64,000 nt of DNA. Source: Trematomus loennbergii (taxonomy: Eukaryota; Chordata; Actinopteri; Perciformes; Nototheniidae). Below are positions 34,610 through 46,249 of this stretch, in pieces (within the stretch, counting starts at the first letter, position 1; each line of letters opens with the position of its first letter). The translations under genes were made by a program, and so were the position numbers. The notes under the pieces are model-generated. The model was given only the letters and a program-made list of their open reading frames with translations, was not told where the DNA came from and ran no database searches. The DNA lies in the NCBI GenBank assembly GCA_012861695.1, contig JAAOOA010000026.1, positions 24,224,080 through 24,288,079 of the forward strand. Reading direction: 5' to 3'.

Positions 34610-35704
34610 TCAGCTGCAGATCTCACAAAATATTGTCCATTTAGTTTTCACTGACCTCACTTGACAGTGGTTCGACCTTGATGTCACAAAATGTAGCAGA
34701 AGCTCCATTATAATAAACACAGAGTCCAGCATAGAGTGGCTGAGTGAATGTGGTCTGCACTTCGTGGAGGGGAGGGTGATGGTTTCAGAGACGCTGTGGA
34801 AGGAGAGAACACCTGCCTTTTGATCCAAGAAAACACCAATCCTTGAGGATCGAGGGACAGGAATGGCCTTTTTTTCACCGTTGTGTTTGTAATTACAAAC
34901 TTTTGTACTAAACTCTAGTGCCCAAGACTTGTCATTGTCCCCGAATGCACTTTTCTTTCCTGTTCTGGGAACATCTCTGTATGCGACTGCTACTGAACCT
35001 CCTAAACCACTCCACTCCACTTCCCAGTAACAACGATTAGTCAGACCTTTTCCACACAGAACCTGAGGCCTAGCCATGAATCTGTCTTCGTGTGGATCAT
35101 ATGGCTTTGAGGTTGCCTTCCTGTTATCTTCAGATAATTGTATCTGCATGCTCGCCGTGTTTTGATCCAGTTTGAGAAGATTTTTGGGGGCTGCATATTG
35201 GAAAAATTCAGCTTTGGTTTTTGGGGGTGGCAACAATCTAACATCCACTTCAGTCAGTGTCTCTGAAATCTTCTTCAGTTCCGTATTAAAGCACTCCAGT
35301 TCTTCCCCTCTGGCTTCTAACACAGCTGCAGTCACATCCTCAAAGAATCGTACAGGACCCTTAGCGTCCCTGAGATTTGACAGTGAGGGGTTGGCCTCAT
35401 CTGTCTTGGAGAGTTTCTCCAGCTTAGTGTTTTTCCTCTTCAGATCACTGATCTCCTTCTGCAGCATCTCCTGAATCTCATTGACCCGACTCACTTCATA
35501 TTCCTGCCGGGATTTAATCTGCTGTGTCACATCAGAGCTTCTTTTCTTGAGATTGAGTAATTCAGTAGATGTCGCCTTGCTTTCCCTGACTGCTTTTTTA
35601 GCAGAGAAATTGATGGCCTCCACCTCCTTCTGAAGCAGCTTCACAACTTTCTCTCTGTTCTGGATTATCTTCTTGATGTTTGCAGACGCCATTTCACCTC
35701 TCAC
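34610..35704 (-). CDS. RING-less finTRIM-like protein (364 aa)
   Basis: The longest uninterrupted frame in the window. Residues about 5-105 form a coiled coil (KKIIQNREKVVKLLQKEVEA and onward). A linker follows to about 195, then PRY-SPRY to about 320 (VLCGKGL, RCYWEVE, FGDNDKSWALEF, GVFLDQKAGVLSF). The RING and B-box are missing: the conserved ATGGCG start is fused directly to the coiled coil, while the 5' flank matches full-length copies. After SETITL the frame differs from copy 2 (one base lost near 34773), so the SPRY C-terminus is replaced by about 50 out-of-frame residues ending CEICS. It could be a transcribed decoy or dominant-negative form, or simply a pseudogene. Without a RING it should not act as an E3 ligase. 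Confidence 0.6.
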   Translation of the reverse strand: MRGEMASANIKKIIQNREKVVKLLQKEVEAINFSAKKAVRESKATSTELLNLKKRSSDVTQQIKSRQEYEVSRVNEIQEMLQKEISDLKRKNTKLEKLSKTDEANPSLSNLRDAKGPVRFFEDVTAAVLEARGEELECFNTELKKISETLTEVDVRLLPPPKTKAEFFQYAAPKNLLKLDQNTASMQIQLSEDNRKATSKPYDPHEDRFMARPQVLCGKGLTNRCYWEVEWSGLGGSVAVAYRDVPRTGKKSAFGDNDKSWALEFSTKVCNYKHNGEKKAIPVPRSSRIGVFLDQKAGVLSFHSVSETITLPSTKCRPHSLSHSMLDSVFIIMELLLHFVTSRSNHCQVRSVKTKWTIFCEICS

Positions 35705-36651
<947 letters not shown>

Positions 36652-36653
<2 letters not shown>

Positions 36654-38117
36654 TGAGTTTTATAGTTTATATATAAAAAACCCATAATAACAACAACAAT
36701 GATAATAACTACAACAACAATTTCAGATTGTATGCATGGATATAAAGATAAATAAATAAATGATTTTTTTTTCTCGTCTGTTTTTGTTTTGTGGGTTTTA
36801 TTATGATTTGTTGTTTTGTCCTTAATGTTTGGTATTGTCTCACCTTGTAACTTCTGAAAATAAAAGATGCAAAAATGTGAAAGGACACAAGTGGAGAGAT
36901 CAGTGAGTGAATTGAATTAGAGAAGAAGAACATTCCTGTTGAAATGGTCTGCTGAACATCAATGCTGTGATCATGGTGATGTTAAGTTTGGCTGCTTTGA
37001 CGAAGCCTCTCACATTATGATATAGATAAACTCAATCTGATTAAATGTCTTATATTATAAAATCTTCACTATACCTATCAACAGGAGACACATGTTGAGA
37101 TTGTCAGAATGATGGGAAAGCCCCAAAGTTGTTAAATCAAATGCAATATTTTCTAACCTAACATTTTAAATGCATTGTAAAATATGTCTTCTTCATACTT
37201 TGCATTATAAAGTTAAACTGTTGTGCAGGCTGAAAAATGAAAAAGGCTTATGATTGGTGTTCTTTATTATTAATTGTGCTTTTAAGTTTCGTTTTAAGAG
37301 AAAGCCTTGACTTAATGAAAAAGTACTGCAGGCTTTTGTTTCAGCAGAAATCACCAGACCAGGTGGAATTTATAGAATCCAACCTAACACGAAGCCAGAG
37401 CCACACACACACCCACTTACCGTAGGTAGGGCCACACTTCATATACAGACACATGAATCCAATGGGATCGAGGAAACCTGAAACCAATCCTAAAGCCTGT
37501 TGTAAATGATTGTTGGTTACAGGGTCATTGTACTCTTAATGCTGGCAAACTGTCAAACTAGGATGGCTTATAGAATAGAATCGTTATTGGGTACACATAG
37601 ATTTTTCTACTGACAAGTGAAATGATGCTGTGAAAAAGGCCTATTTATCACGTCTTTGACTTCATCATTCTGGCCACAACTGATCAGATGTGGCCGTTTT
37701 CTCCTAAAGAAAAGGTAGTTGTGTCACTATCTGACAAGTTGGTTCTAATTTCCCTAATTTGTCAAATTGTTGAGTTTTTTCACCTTAGTTTTCTTAGTTT
37801 TTAGTCTCGTTTCTGCTTTTAACCTTTTTGTTGGTATACTTTTGTACAACAGTATGACCGACCCGATGTGTGAAGTCCACTGATGAACGGTTGTCGAAGG
37901 AATGGAAGGACGGACATACAGACAGAGACTCCTTTTTCATTGTTGTTAGCTTAGCTGAGGGTGTTGTGATAGGAAAAGTCGTGGGGTCAATAATATAAAC
38001 AGGTTTGCACAGAGCAGTTTTTCAGAAACAAACTTAATGGTCAGCAAACCAAAGTATTTTTTAATCTTCAGAACAATAATTTATAAGAAAGTGCTTTTAC
38101 TGTTACTAAGCAGAGTG
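36652..38117. repeat. 3' flank of CFAP44-like copy 2 (array unit)
   Basis: Near-identical to 12930-14393. No coding content. Confidence 0.8.
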
Positions 38118-38399
38118 TTAATTGACTCCCTGTCTGCTGGAGTCTGGTGCTTTAACCTGGCTGAGGAGACGCCCCGGTCCTTGTGTGCTGGTATTGGTGC
38201 GTCCTGTGGGGTTGGGCAAGGGGGTGATCGGGGGCAGCCGGGCCTGGGCTGGGGGCAGGACGTGGCCTCCTTTACGGGACAGGAGGCCGATCTCTCTCCG
38301 GAGTGCCTCAGCCTGCTGTGATTGTGTCTTCACCAGCTGCTGGAGCCTCTGGATCTCCACCTGGTCTACACCTCTCCTGTAGTCCTGGGACTTGTTGCC
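38118..38399 (-). CDS. cfap44: CFAP44-like terminal exon g, copy 2
   Basis: 282 bases including stop; one substitution (K to N in GRTKTS) relative to copy 1. Confidence 0.7.
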   Translation of the reverse strand, partial: GNKSQDYRRGVDQVEIQRLQQLVKTQSQQAEALRREIGLLSRKGGHVLPPAQARLPPITPLPNPTGRTNTSTQGPGRLLSQVKAPDSSRQGVN

Positions 38400-38436
38400 C
38401 TGGATACGCACAAACACATTTTATCACCACTTTGTA

Positions 38437-39100
38437 ATCGACAGAAGTAAAAAGCTAATATTTGGCCATAAATAAATGATATCACATGGCAGCACATCAC
38501 CACGCCTAGCTAAAGGTGGACGTGTCAGTGTGATGACGTTAAGGCTTTTATTGTCATTTGTACATAGCTACAGTGTAGTTATGACAGTACAATTCTTCAC
38601 CAGTCCACACCTATCCTGTAGTCCTGGGACTTGTTGTTCTGGATAGGCACAAACACATTCCTAAGGAATGAGTGGTGCAGTAATGATGTATTTTTGTATG
38701 CCAAACCAGAAGTTACCATCGAGAGAAGTCCAAATATTATCAACACTTTGTGATTTTTTGAAGCGTAAATGTAATCGACAGAAGTAAAAAGCTAATATTT
38801 GGCCATAAATAAATGATATCACATGGCAGCACATCACCACGCCTAGCTAAAGGCGGACGTGTCAGTGTGATGACGTTAAGGCTTTTATTGTCATTTGTAC
38901 ATATCTACAGTGTAGTTATGACAGTACAATTCTTCACCAGTCCACACCTCTCCTGTAGTCCTGGGACTTGTTGTTCTGGATAGGCACAAACACATTCCTA
39001 AGGTATGAGTGGTGCAGTGATGATGTATTTTTGTATGCTAAACCAGAAGTTACCATCGAGAGAACTCCCTTAACAAAAAGCAATGGGATTACCCTATTGG
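38437..39100 (-). repeat. Tandem duplication of ~335 bp in the intron before exon g
   Basis: The segment beginning TAATCGACAGAAGTAAAAAG at 38437 recurs at 38771, and each unit carries an exon-g decoy (about 38620 and 38950). Copy 1 has a single unit, which explains the change in offset between the two large blocks. Confidence 0.8.
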
Positions 39101-39479
39101 ATTTCGGTACATCACAGCAAATAATCTTCAAATATAATATCCAAATATTATCACCACTTTGTGATTTTTGAAGCGTAAATATAATCGACAGAAGTAAAAA
39201 GCTAATGTTTGGCAATAACCTACAATACCTAGTGTGATGACGTTAAGGAGTCTAATTTAGTCAACCGCCTTTTTAAATTGAGGTAAAACAATAACCTATT
39301 ACATGTAATTACTTTGACCTATTACTTAATAGGTATTGCGCCTAAAAGCTGTTTGCCAGCCGCCCTTAAACAACAAATGAAGAAGAAGAAGAAAACAAAC
39401 AAAACGAACAAAATAAAAGAAGAAGAAAAGTTAGTATTGCGAGATCGATAACACACAGGAGCCAGAAACCACCTGCTTC

Positions 39480-40119
39480 TTTTAAATCAGTTTAAAAGAA
39501 GCAGTGCGAGTGGTGGATCGGACGAAAACGGTGTGCCGGCGTTGTTCGACAGCGGTGCGGTATGCTAATTGTAACACACGGCAAACATGCTAAATCATAT
39601 CAGAAGGCATCACCCAGAGATCACCGGAGCCCAGCAAAAGACAACAGCAGTTCAACAGCTTATCCCTGCTGTTTTTAAGAAGCCAATAGACATGAAAGCC
39701 GAGAGACCAAAATAATGCATATGCATATGTTTTTCAACGGCTATGCGCCCTTATGCAATAGTAGAGGACCCCGGCTTTTAGTGATTGAAACACTTTCTTG
39801 TTATTTATTTTGTAATATTTTCAAGACATTCTTTTTAGTTTTACAGCTTATTGAACCTTTTTTTTCAGCCATTATAGATGATATGGCCATCTGAGTGTGT
39901 GTGGTACTGTTTGTGGTTTGTTTTTTAAAGTTAATTATTCAAAATGTTAAAGTTCCTTATTTTTAAACTGAAACTTGCACTACTGCTCAAAATAAATAAA
40001 AAACAAACCTGGAATTATGCATTTGGGACTTTTCTTTTCTTTTTCTTGTTGTACCGAACCGTGACCCCCAAACCGAGGTACGTACCGAACCGTGAATTCT
40101 GTGAACCGTTACACCCCTA
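39480..40119 (+). mobile_element. hAT (ZBED-type) remnant, duplicate
   Basis: Co-duplicated copy of 15455-16081 with the same BED-finger frameshift, so the damage predates the block duplication. Confidence 0.65.
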
Positions 40120-40152
40120 CCGATATTACATCATATCGGACGCAAATCTCGA

Positions 40153-40306
40153 TCAGCTCCGTTGTTCCCCCGTTTTTAGAGATTTGGGTACGGAGGAAAA
40201 GAGAGAGGGTTTATTTTCTGACGCTGCGTGAGTTCCCCGACACACCGGGGACACATATTTATGTATAAAAGACATCAAAAAGTGCATTTTGCATGATAGG
40301 TCCCCT
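40153..40306. mobile_element. Fragment of TTAA MITE, duplicate
   Basis: Co-duplicated copy of 16120-16266, with TTAA at 40307-40310. Confidence 0.7.
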
Positions 40307-40524
40307 TTAATATAACATCTAATAGATCACATGACTATGTGTATTGTCTGTCGCCCTCTGCAGATTAGAAAGGGAAATACAATTCTGTTGTTACAGAATG
40401 TGTCTCTCTGAATCAGCTTGAAATAAAGCTCATTGAAAGGGAAGTTTAATACTCCTATACGACAGTGGGGATCCAAGATTTGTTTGATAATACATATAAA
40501 GATAATTGAGTGCACAGAAATTAT

Positions 40525-40658
40525 CATTTTCCTCTGGCTAGCGTTGATTTTACGCTCCAATTCTCGGTTCTGGTCCATTAGAGTCGTCATGCAGAGAACT
40601 CGCTCAGTGTTACACCTGGTCACCTCCATCAATGGTCACGCGCCTCTTCTACCTTGGC
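40525..40658 (-). pseudogene. cfap44: CFAP44-like exon f with deletion and lost donor, copy 2
   Basis: 134 bases against 135. ATCAATGG replaces ATCAATTGG on the plus strand, giving a stop soon after EEARDH. The donor GT is GA on the coding strand. Confidence 0.7.
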
Positions 40659-40700
40659 CTAAATAAACACACACAAAAATACAGATATCTCACAAGGTGC

Positions 40701-40730
40701 TCACACACACACACACACACACACACACAG
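40701..40730. repeat. Short (CA)n tract abutting exon e
   Basis: About 14 CA units; the equivalent tract in copy 1 exceeds 80 bases. Confidence 0.9.
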
Positions 40731-40868
40731 CTGGTGCAGCTTCTCGGAGGAGTTTCTCCTGCTTGAGCTCCTCCAGCCTCCTGTTCCCTGACAGCGTCTG
40801 CAGAGCCTCCAGGTCCACCTCCCTCCCAAACTTCATCATCATCAGTTCGTGGCACTGCTTCTCCAGAA
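40729..40868 (-). CDS. cfap44: CFAP44-like exon e, copy 2
   Basis: 140 bases, phase 1 to 0, ending REAAPA. The donor is the first GT of a GT microsatellite of about 30 bases. Confidence 0.6.
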
Positions 40869-41330
40869 CTGCACCAACACACACATCAGTATCTAGTAAG
40901 TACATTTACCTAAGTACAATAAATGGTTATTCCACTACAATTTGAAAGCCAATATTGAACACTACAAAATGTATTTGACAGTTCCAGTTACTTTACGGAT
41001 TCAGATCAATAGCCACTACAAAATAAAATAAACATATTAAAATATAATTATAGTTAGCAGCAGTAAGTAAAGTAATTAAATTAGCTCCACCTTGACCAGC
41101 TGTAATACACACTAATGCATCAACAATCACCAAACCAGTAATTTAATATATATGATTCTGAAAAGTGCCACTACACATGATGAGTACTTGGCTTTAAGCA
41201 ATTTTGTGTCAGCTGAATTCAATGGCTTCTTGCACTAATGTACATTTCTCAACGATATTGAAGTGACTGTTCATTTTAATATATTGATTATATTATATTT
41301 TTATACACATTTTTATATATTTTTTTTTAT

Positions 41331-41413
41331 TTGGGATTGTGGGAAACGGTATTTCGATCTCTGTCTGTACACACAAACTGAAAGACTGACAATAAAGTTG
41401 ACTTTGACTTTGA
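41331..41413 (+). repeat. Probable LINE 3' tail, duplicate
   Basis: Co-duplicated copy of 17350-17435. Confidence 0.4.
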
Positions 41414-41601
41414 TGTCTTTAAGTGCATTTTACAACTTTGAGGACATGAGGATTTAAATAAGAGCATAATGTAAGTCAATGGGAAAGGGTCTTTTTGGAC
41501 CCATTGATGTAACGGACTGACCAGAAGTTGTAGTACCGTGGTTTGGCCACTAAGACAATCAGCTTCAACGCCTGGCGCTCTTCCGGTAGGTTTGGTCTTA
41601 C

Positions 41602-41803
41602 CCTCGATTTTGACTTTCATGTCCTTGCGGTCATGGGTGAGCCCGACGTATTGCTTGCGTGCATCGATGTACAGATCCTTCTGCTGGCTCTTCTCCTCCT
41701 GCAACTGCTTGATGCGATCCTGCAGACGGGTCAGCTCCGTCATGTCCAGCACCAACGCCGGGCTCTGGTCCGACGGCACTGAGCCGTTAACAACAAACAT
41801 AAT
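41602..41803 (-). CDS. cfap44: CFAP44-like exon d, copy 2
   Basis: 202 bases, phase 0 in and 1 out, intact coiled coil from IMFVVNGS through DRIKQLQEEKSQQ to KVKIE. It supplies the base missing in copy 1. Confidence 0.7.
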
Positions 41804-42099
41804 CTGGTGCAGGGTTGGAGAAGGTGGAAGGAAGAGAGGAGGACATGCAGGAGATGAGATTGTAAGGAAGTCAAAATTCCCAACTAACAGATAAACTTTA
41901 AACCCGTGTTTCAAAAAAGGGCCTATCAAAAGACACAGGCAGAGTTTTAGCATGAAAGTCCAGGTTTGTCCATTTTCAGTCAGTTGATGAAAAACGTTTA
42001 TATTTATTATTTATGTTTTTGTGTAAATGTTTGTGTTTTTTCTGTATTTTTCTGTGTATTTTCGGTGTGGGTCTTTGTTTTGTATCACTTATGACTTAA

Positions 42100-42588
42100 A
42101 GTGGACCTATCATGCTATATTTGAATAATATAGTGTAGGACCATACCTATATAAGGCATATTTATACTTTTTTTTTTGCAAAATACCAAACAGATCATGC
42201 ATTTTAGCCATGCCTCATTTTGCTCAATTTGACATTTTTTAGCTCTGTTTTTGTAAGGGCAGATTCTGTGAGCAACAGCACCATCTAGAGGCCTGACATA
42301 TGTACTACAGCGTCTCCAGCGCTTTCGAACGGCAATGGCCGTGTCTGTCTCCTCCTGATTGGTGGAGTTGGCCCAATAGCCGTAGCGCCACCGTCCTGAC
42401 GTCAGGACAGTGTTCAAATCTGGATCAGTTTTTATCAGATCCGTTGCAGCCCCTTTTTTAGAGATTTGGGTATGGAGGAAAATAGAGAGGGTTGTGTTTT
42501 CTGACACTTGGTGAGTTCCCTGGAACACCGGGGACACATATTCATGTATAAAAGACGTACAAAAGTGCATTTTGCATGATAGGTCCCT
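42100..42588. mobile_element. TTAA MITE, duplicate
   Basis: Co-duplicated copy of 18119-18606, TTAA at 42096-42099 and 42589-42592, in the same intron. Confidence 0.85.
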
Positions 42589-42938
42589 TTAAAATAAAAA
42601 AAATATTGAACATGAAAAATGAATTCAACTCATATCAAAACAAATATCTAATTTTAATTTTCACGTATGAAATGTGCATATCTGAGGATTTAAAATAGAA
42701 CTTTCATTTTCATAGTATTTATATTATCAATTAATCATGTGACTAATTTCTAACCAATTGGCATCTTTTACTTTTTTTGGTCCAAACAATTAATCTTTTA
42801 ATCAAGAAAATAACCAATATATATATCTCAGTTATGAATATAAACTGTTGCGGCCTTAGATTGTAAAATGGATTTAAAATGTGCTTTCAAGTCTGATGAC
42901 TAGAACCTGTGTTATCTTCACTCTGTTGTTGTGTGTAC

Positions 42939-43053
42939 CTGGTGCAGTCTGAGAGGAACCACCACATCCAGCTCGTTTATTTTCTGCTGTTTCTCCCTGT
43001 TGACTAACTCCAAGTCGTCCTCTGCTGCCTTCTGACTGCTCTTCACCGATTTC
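42939..43053 (-). pseudogene. cfap44: CFAP44-like exon c with 2-base deletion, copy 2
   Basis: 115 bases against 117 in copy 1. The acceptor now reads CTGCAG|GAAATCGG, so splicing there shifts the frame and loses the VVPLRLHQ block. Confidence 0.7.
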
Positions 43054-43235
43054 CTGCAGAGACAAACACAATGTAACACTATTACAGATTAAAACTGTTG
43101 GTGAGGAGATCCATGTTCATATTGTGGCCCAACCTTATACTTCCTGATCTCTAACAACACACAGCAGGGTATGAGAGCACATGGTGATAAGGGAACATGT
43201 GAGATGAGACAGAAAGACAGAGAAAATAGTTTGAC

Positions 43236-43366
43236 CTTCTTGACGAGCATGATGCACTCCTTTCTCAGAATCTCAGCACTTTTCTTCTCCTCCACCAGCA
43301 GCTCCTCGAGGTCCATCCGACGCTCACGCAGCTGCAGAGTGTTCCCAAACAGCGCCGGCACACAGC
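43236..43366 (-). CDS. cfap44: CFAP44-like exon b, copy 2
   Basis: 131 bases, identical in protein to copy 1, phases 1 and 0. Confidence 0.7.
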
Positions 43367-43709
43367 CTGAGACACACACACAGATTCTTACTTATAGTTA
43401 AGCTCAAATTAAACTTGAATCACACTGAAGCACCGCCTCATATCCACTCTGTCTATTCAGCTTAAGTAGGGTTCAGACGTATGGCCTAATATAACATGTA
43501 CTGTGTTATTTGGTTTGGGTATAATAAGCCTGAAATTAGCGTAACTATAACTTTTAACTATAGGAAACACTCACATTCAATTATCTAGCTCGCTATCATG
43601 TTAGCAAGCTAGATATTTATCCTATATTTATGCGGAGTTCATAATTTATGATTATTATCTATTTGACAGACCTTTCTAGGTTAGACATTTTTACCATCAC
43701 CACACTGAC

Positions 43710-43748
43710 CTGGAGGGCAAACATCGTCCAGAGCAGCTCCTCCTTCAT
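43710..43748 (-). CDS. cfap44: CFAP44-like exon a, copy 2
   Basis: Same sequence and donor as 19730-19768; the 5' limit is equally uncertain. Confidence 0.45.
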
Positions 43749-43769
43749 CTGAGCCTTCACGAGCGTCAT

Positions 43770-44056
43770 GTTACCATGCTGTTACCATGCTGTTACCATG
43801 CCACGCAACCTCTCATTCCCCTGATAGGTGGAGAGTTGCCCATATAGGCGGAGCACCCCGTTTCTGACGTCAGAACTATTTAAAATCTGTATCAGTCTGT
43901 ATCAGATCCGTTGCAGCCCCGTTTTTAGAGATTTGGGTATGGAGGAAAAGAGAGAGGGTTGTGTTTTCTGACACTTGGTGAGTTCCCTGACACACCGGGG
44001 ACACATATCATGTATAAAAGACGTACAAAAGTGCATTTTGCATGATAGGTCCCCTT
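43770..44056. mobile_element. Partial TTAA MITE, duplicate
   Basis: Co-duplicated copy of 19790-20075. Homology between the blocks ends just beyond the TTAA, at about 44065. Confidence 0.7.
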
Positions 44057-44065
44057 TAAGTAATT

Positions 44066-44180
44066 TCCTTATTTTTGCACCTCCTTTTTTTGTCTCGTTC
44101 TTTCTTATTGACCTTTAGTGTTCTTGTAGTGTCTGTTTACCAGCGTTTAATACTCAAACAGGTTATATTTGTTATAAATG
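44066..44180. mobile_element. Solo right terminal repeat of the TIR element
   Basis: It matches the right end of copies A-C (CTTATTGACCTTTAGTG and flank) without the interior, suggesting deletion or rearrangement at the block border. Confidence 0.55.
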
Positions 44181-44460
44181 CAGAGGTGGGAAGTAGTGGA
44201 GTACAAATAATTAGTTACTGTACTTAAGTACATTGTTCTGGTATCAGTACTTTACTCCACTACTTATTTTTCTGACGACTTTTTACTTTTACTTCTTACA
44301 TTTTGAACACAAATACCTGTACTTTCTACTTCTTACATTTTGAAAACAGGCTGGTTACTTTAGTTTGAATGTGTGTTTGGTGGCGTGATCATTATTATTT
44401 AGAATCATTGCGTGCCTATTGATTTTAACACGATCCGTGTATCATCTTTTGCCATCTCTG
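44181..44460. mobile_element. hAT MITE, internally deleted (280 bp)
   Basis: Same termini and 8-base flank (TATAAATG on both sides) as 57867-58952. Confidence 0.8.
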
Positions 44461-44464
44461 TATA

Positions 44465-45466
44465 AATGTAATCTTTATTGAACTCATGCCGTGGGCCGAC
44501 ATTTAACAATTTTGGACGACTAAACGTGTAGCCTATTAAGAAGAAAGAAACAGAGACATCAAATAAATCAGAAAAAACTTTATTTATTTTTAAAAAACAA
44601 TTGACTCATTAACAGTTATCTACAATCTAATCAGCAAATCTAGTTTTAAAGTTCATGTTCAATCTTCCCTTTTACATTACATTTCTACATTTCAAAACAC
44701 AATCAAGTCAATGTTCTAATTAATGATTAGTAACATACATTGTTCTGCATTACAAAGTGACAGCAATACAACACACATGATCAAATATGAAATGATTACA
44801 AAGAGAAGACTTGTAGTGCAGTGTCAATATCAGATTATAGGACAACAACAATATTAATATCTAACAAAGCACTACACACACCCATATAGATGTTTTTACA
44901 CTGGGGACATGTCCACATCTATTTTAAGACGGCTGATTTTCCCTTTCAAAAGCACAACTTGACCAAGACAATTTGACTAACAAATGAGAAGATACAATAT
45001 ATGTAAATATAAATAAACAAGATACTGTATGTCTGAAGTTGTCCCTCACGTGACAGGCAAACAGTTTTATATATTTTTGATTATCGACTGTGTTAGAATA
45101 ATGATTTACTCGACATGCAACACAACCATTTCACCCATCTTAATATTATGCAGGCTAGGGGAAGGCGGTGGTAAAATAACAACTTTTAAAGTATAGTACT
45201 CTCTCAGTACTTGGTCCATTCTGGGAGTTGAACCGGTGACCCTCCAGCTCCTTTGTTAAGCCCCTACAGACTGAGACACTGCACCCTTAGCTAGCAGCTA
45301 GTTACCTTGCTAACACGCTGCAATCATCTACTCAAAACTCCCCTTACATTGCTTACATAACTTACGTAAAATCCCATGTTAAAGACTGTATATATGTTTT
45401 ATTTATCTGAGCCCCTATGTCCCTACCCAAAATAAATATTGAAAAGAAGGCACACATAAAAAATAC
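44465..45466 (-). other. 3' flank/UTR of finTRIM copy 4
   Basis: Homologous to the flank of copy 1. It is separated from its coding part (49085-50822) by a LINE insertion at 45527-49020. Confidence 0.65.
45211..45283 (-). repeat. tRNA-derived SINE head
   Basis: Minus-strand copy of the element at 29812-29881; B-box GGTTCAACTCC is conserved. Confidence 0.5.
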
Positions 45467-45526
45467 AACAAAAGGTTACAAAAGATATTCTGCTCATTGG
45501 GAGACACAATGATATGAACAACTCTA
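45467..45526. repeat. Left target-site duplication of the LINE insertion
   Basis: 60 bases matching 49021-49085 except for a 6-base gap and a base change. The uninterrupted sequence exists at about 25258-25322. Confidence 0.75.
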
Positions 45527-45540
45527 CGATCCAAACACCT

Positions 45541-45792
45541 TCAGTTTTGGTGGTTTAATTTTGCTCCTGATGCCAATTCATATAGGTTTAGGTGGTTTGT
45601 TAAAACATCCATTTCTAGTTGTTTTTTTATTATAACAGTGACATCATCTGCATAGGCGATGGCAGTTATTTTGGGCGCATGGCCAACTGGTGTTCCTGTT
45701 ATTAACTTGTCATTGTTTATTAGTTTAATTAATGGACTTATGGCTAGCACATACAGAGCTGCACTTAACCCCTCTTTCAACATTAAATGCAC
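45541..45792 (-). pseudogene. Reverse transcriptase palm fragment (YADD)
   Basis: It contains the LSAALYVLAISPLI block, then the catalytic Y-A-D-D motif near 45640-45655, then SGAKLN. In RT these correspond to motifs B to D. A shift near 45547 moves the following KTEGVWI block to another frame. Confidence 0.75.
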
Positions 45793-45849
45793 TGGTTAAC
45801 ACACGGTTTACATTTATACAGACACAAGATTTAAAATACAGACACTTAA

Positions 45850-46220
45850 AGGTAGGGTAGGTAATTTTGGAGAAACCAGCTCGAGTGCGCTAGAATTTGA
45901 AAATAAACAACCGGAAAAAATCTGCTACTTCCTTACAGAGCCCCTCCTCCAACACACACGAACGCGCACATGACCAATGAGGGCACGAGATAAGTTTGTG
46001 CACAGATGGAAGGCTGACAGGCAGGTAGGCCATCCAGTTATTTTAGCCGGGCCGGCTCAGATGATTGGTCGTACTTTTTACAGCGCCACGGCTTCCACAG
46101 ATTAAAAAAAATTATGTATTTATTGTCAAAGCATTTAATATATCATTGCTTTCGAGATGTTAAGAGCATTCCATGGAATATAACAAAAAGTGTTTCTGAA
46201 ATAAATTACATACCCCACCT
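45850..46220. mobile_element. TTAA-flanked MITE nested in the LINE
   Basis: TTAA at 45846-45849 and 46221-46224; inverted termini AGGTAGGGTAGGTAATTT and AAATTACATACCCCACCT. It interrupts the RT frame just after an AYGFPEAFINMIK-like segment. Confidence 0.8.
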
Positions 46221-46249
46221 TTAATCATGTTTATGAAGGCTTCAGGAAA

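Larger units (their letters stand above)
38118..43748 (-). pseudogene. cfap44: CFAP44-like 3' exons, copy 2
   Basis: Same seven exons as copy 1: 43710-43748, 43236-43366, 42939-43053, 41602-41803, 40729-40868, 40525-40658 and 38118-38399. It lacks the two lesions of copy 1 but has three of its own: a 2-base deletion at the start of exon c, a 1-base deletion in exon f near 40633 leading to an early stop, and a donor change after exon f (ATGGTAATT to ATGATAATT). Upstream exons are absent, and similarity ends at the same MITE as in copy 1. The two copies therefore decayed independently, or the differences reflect sequencing indels. Confidence 0.7.
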
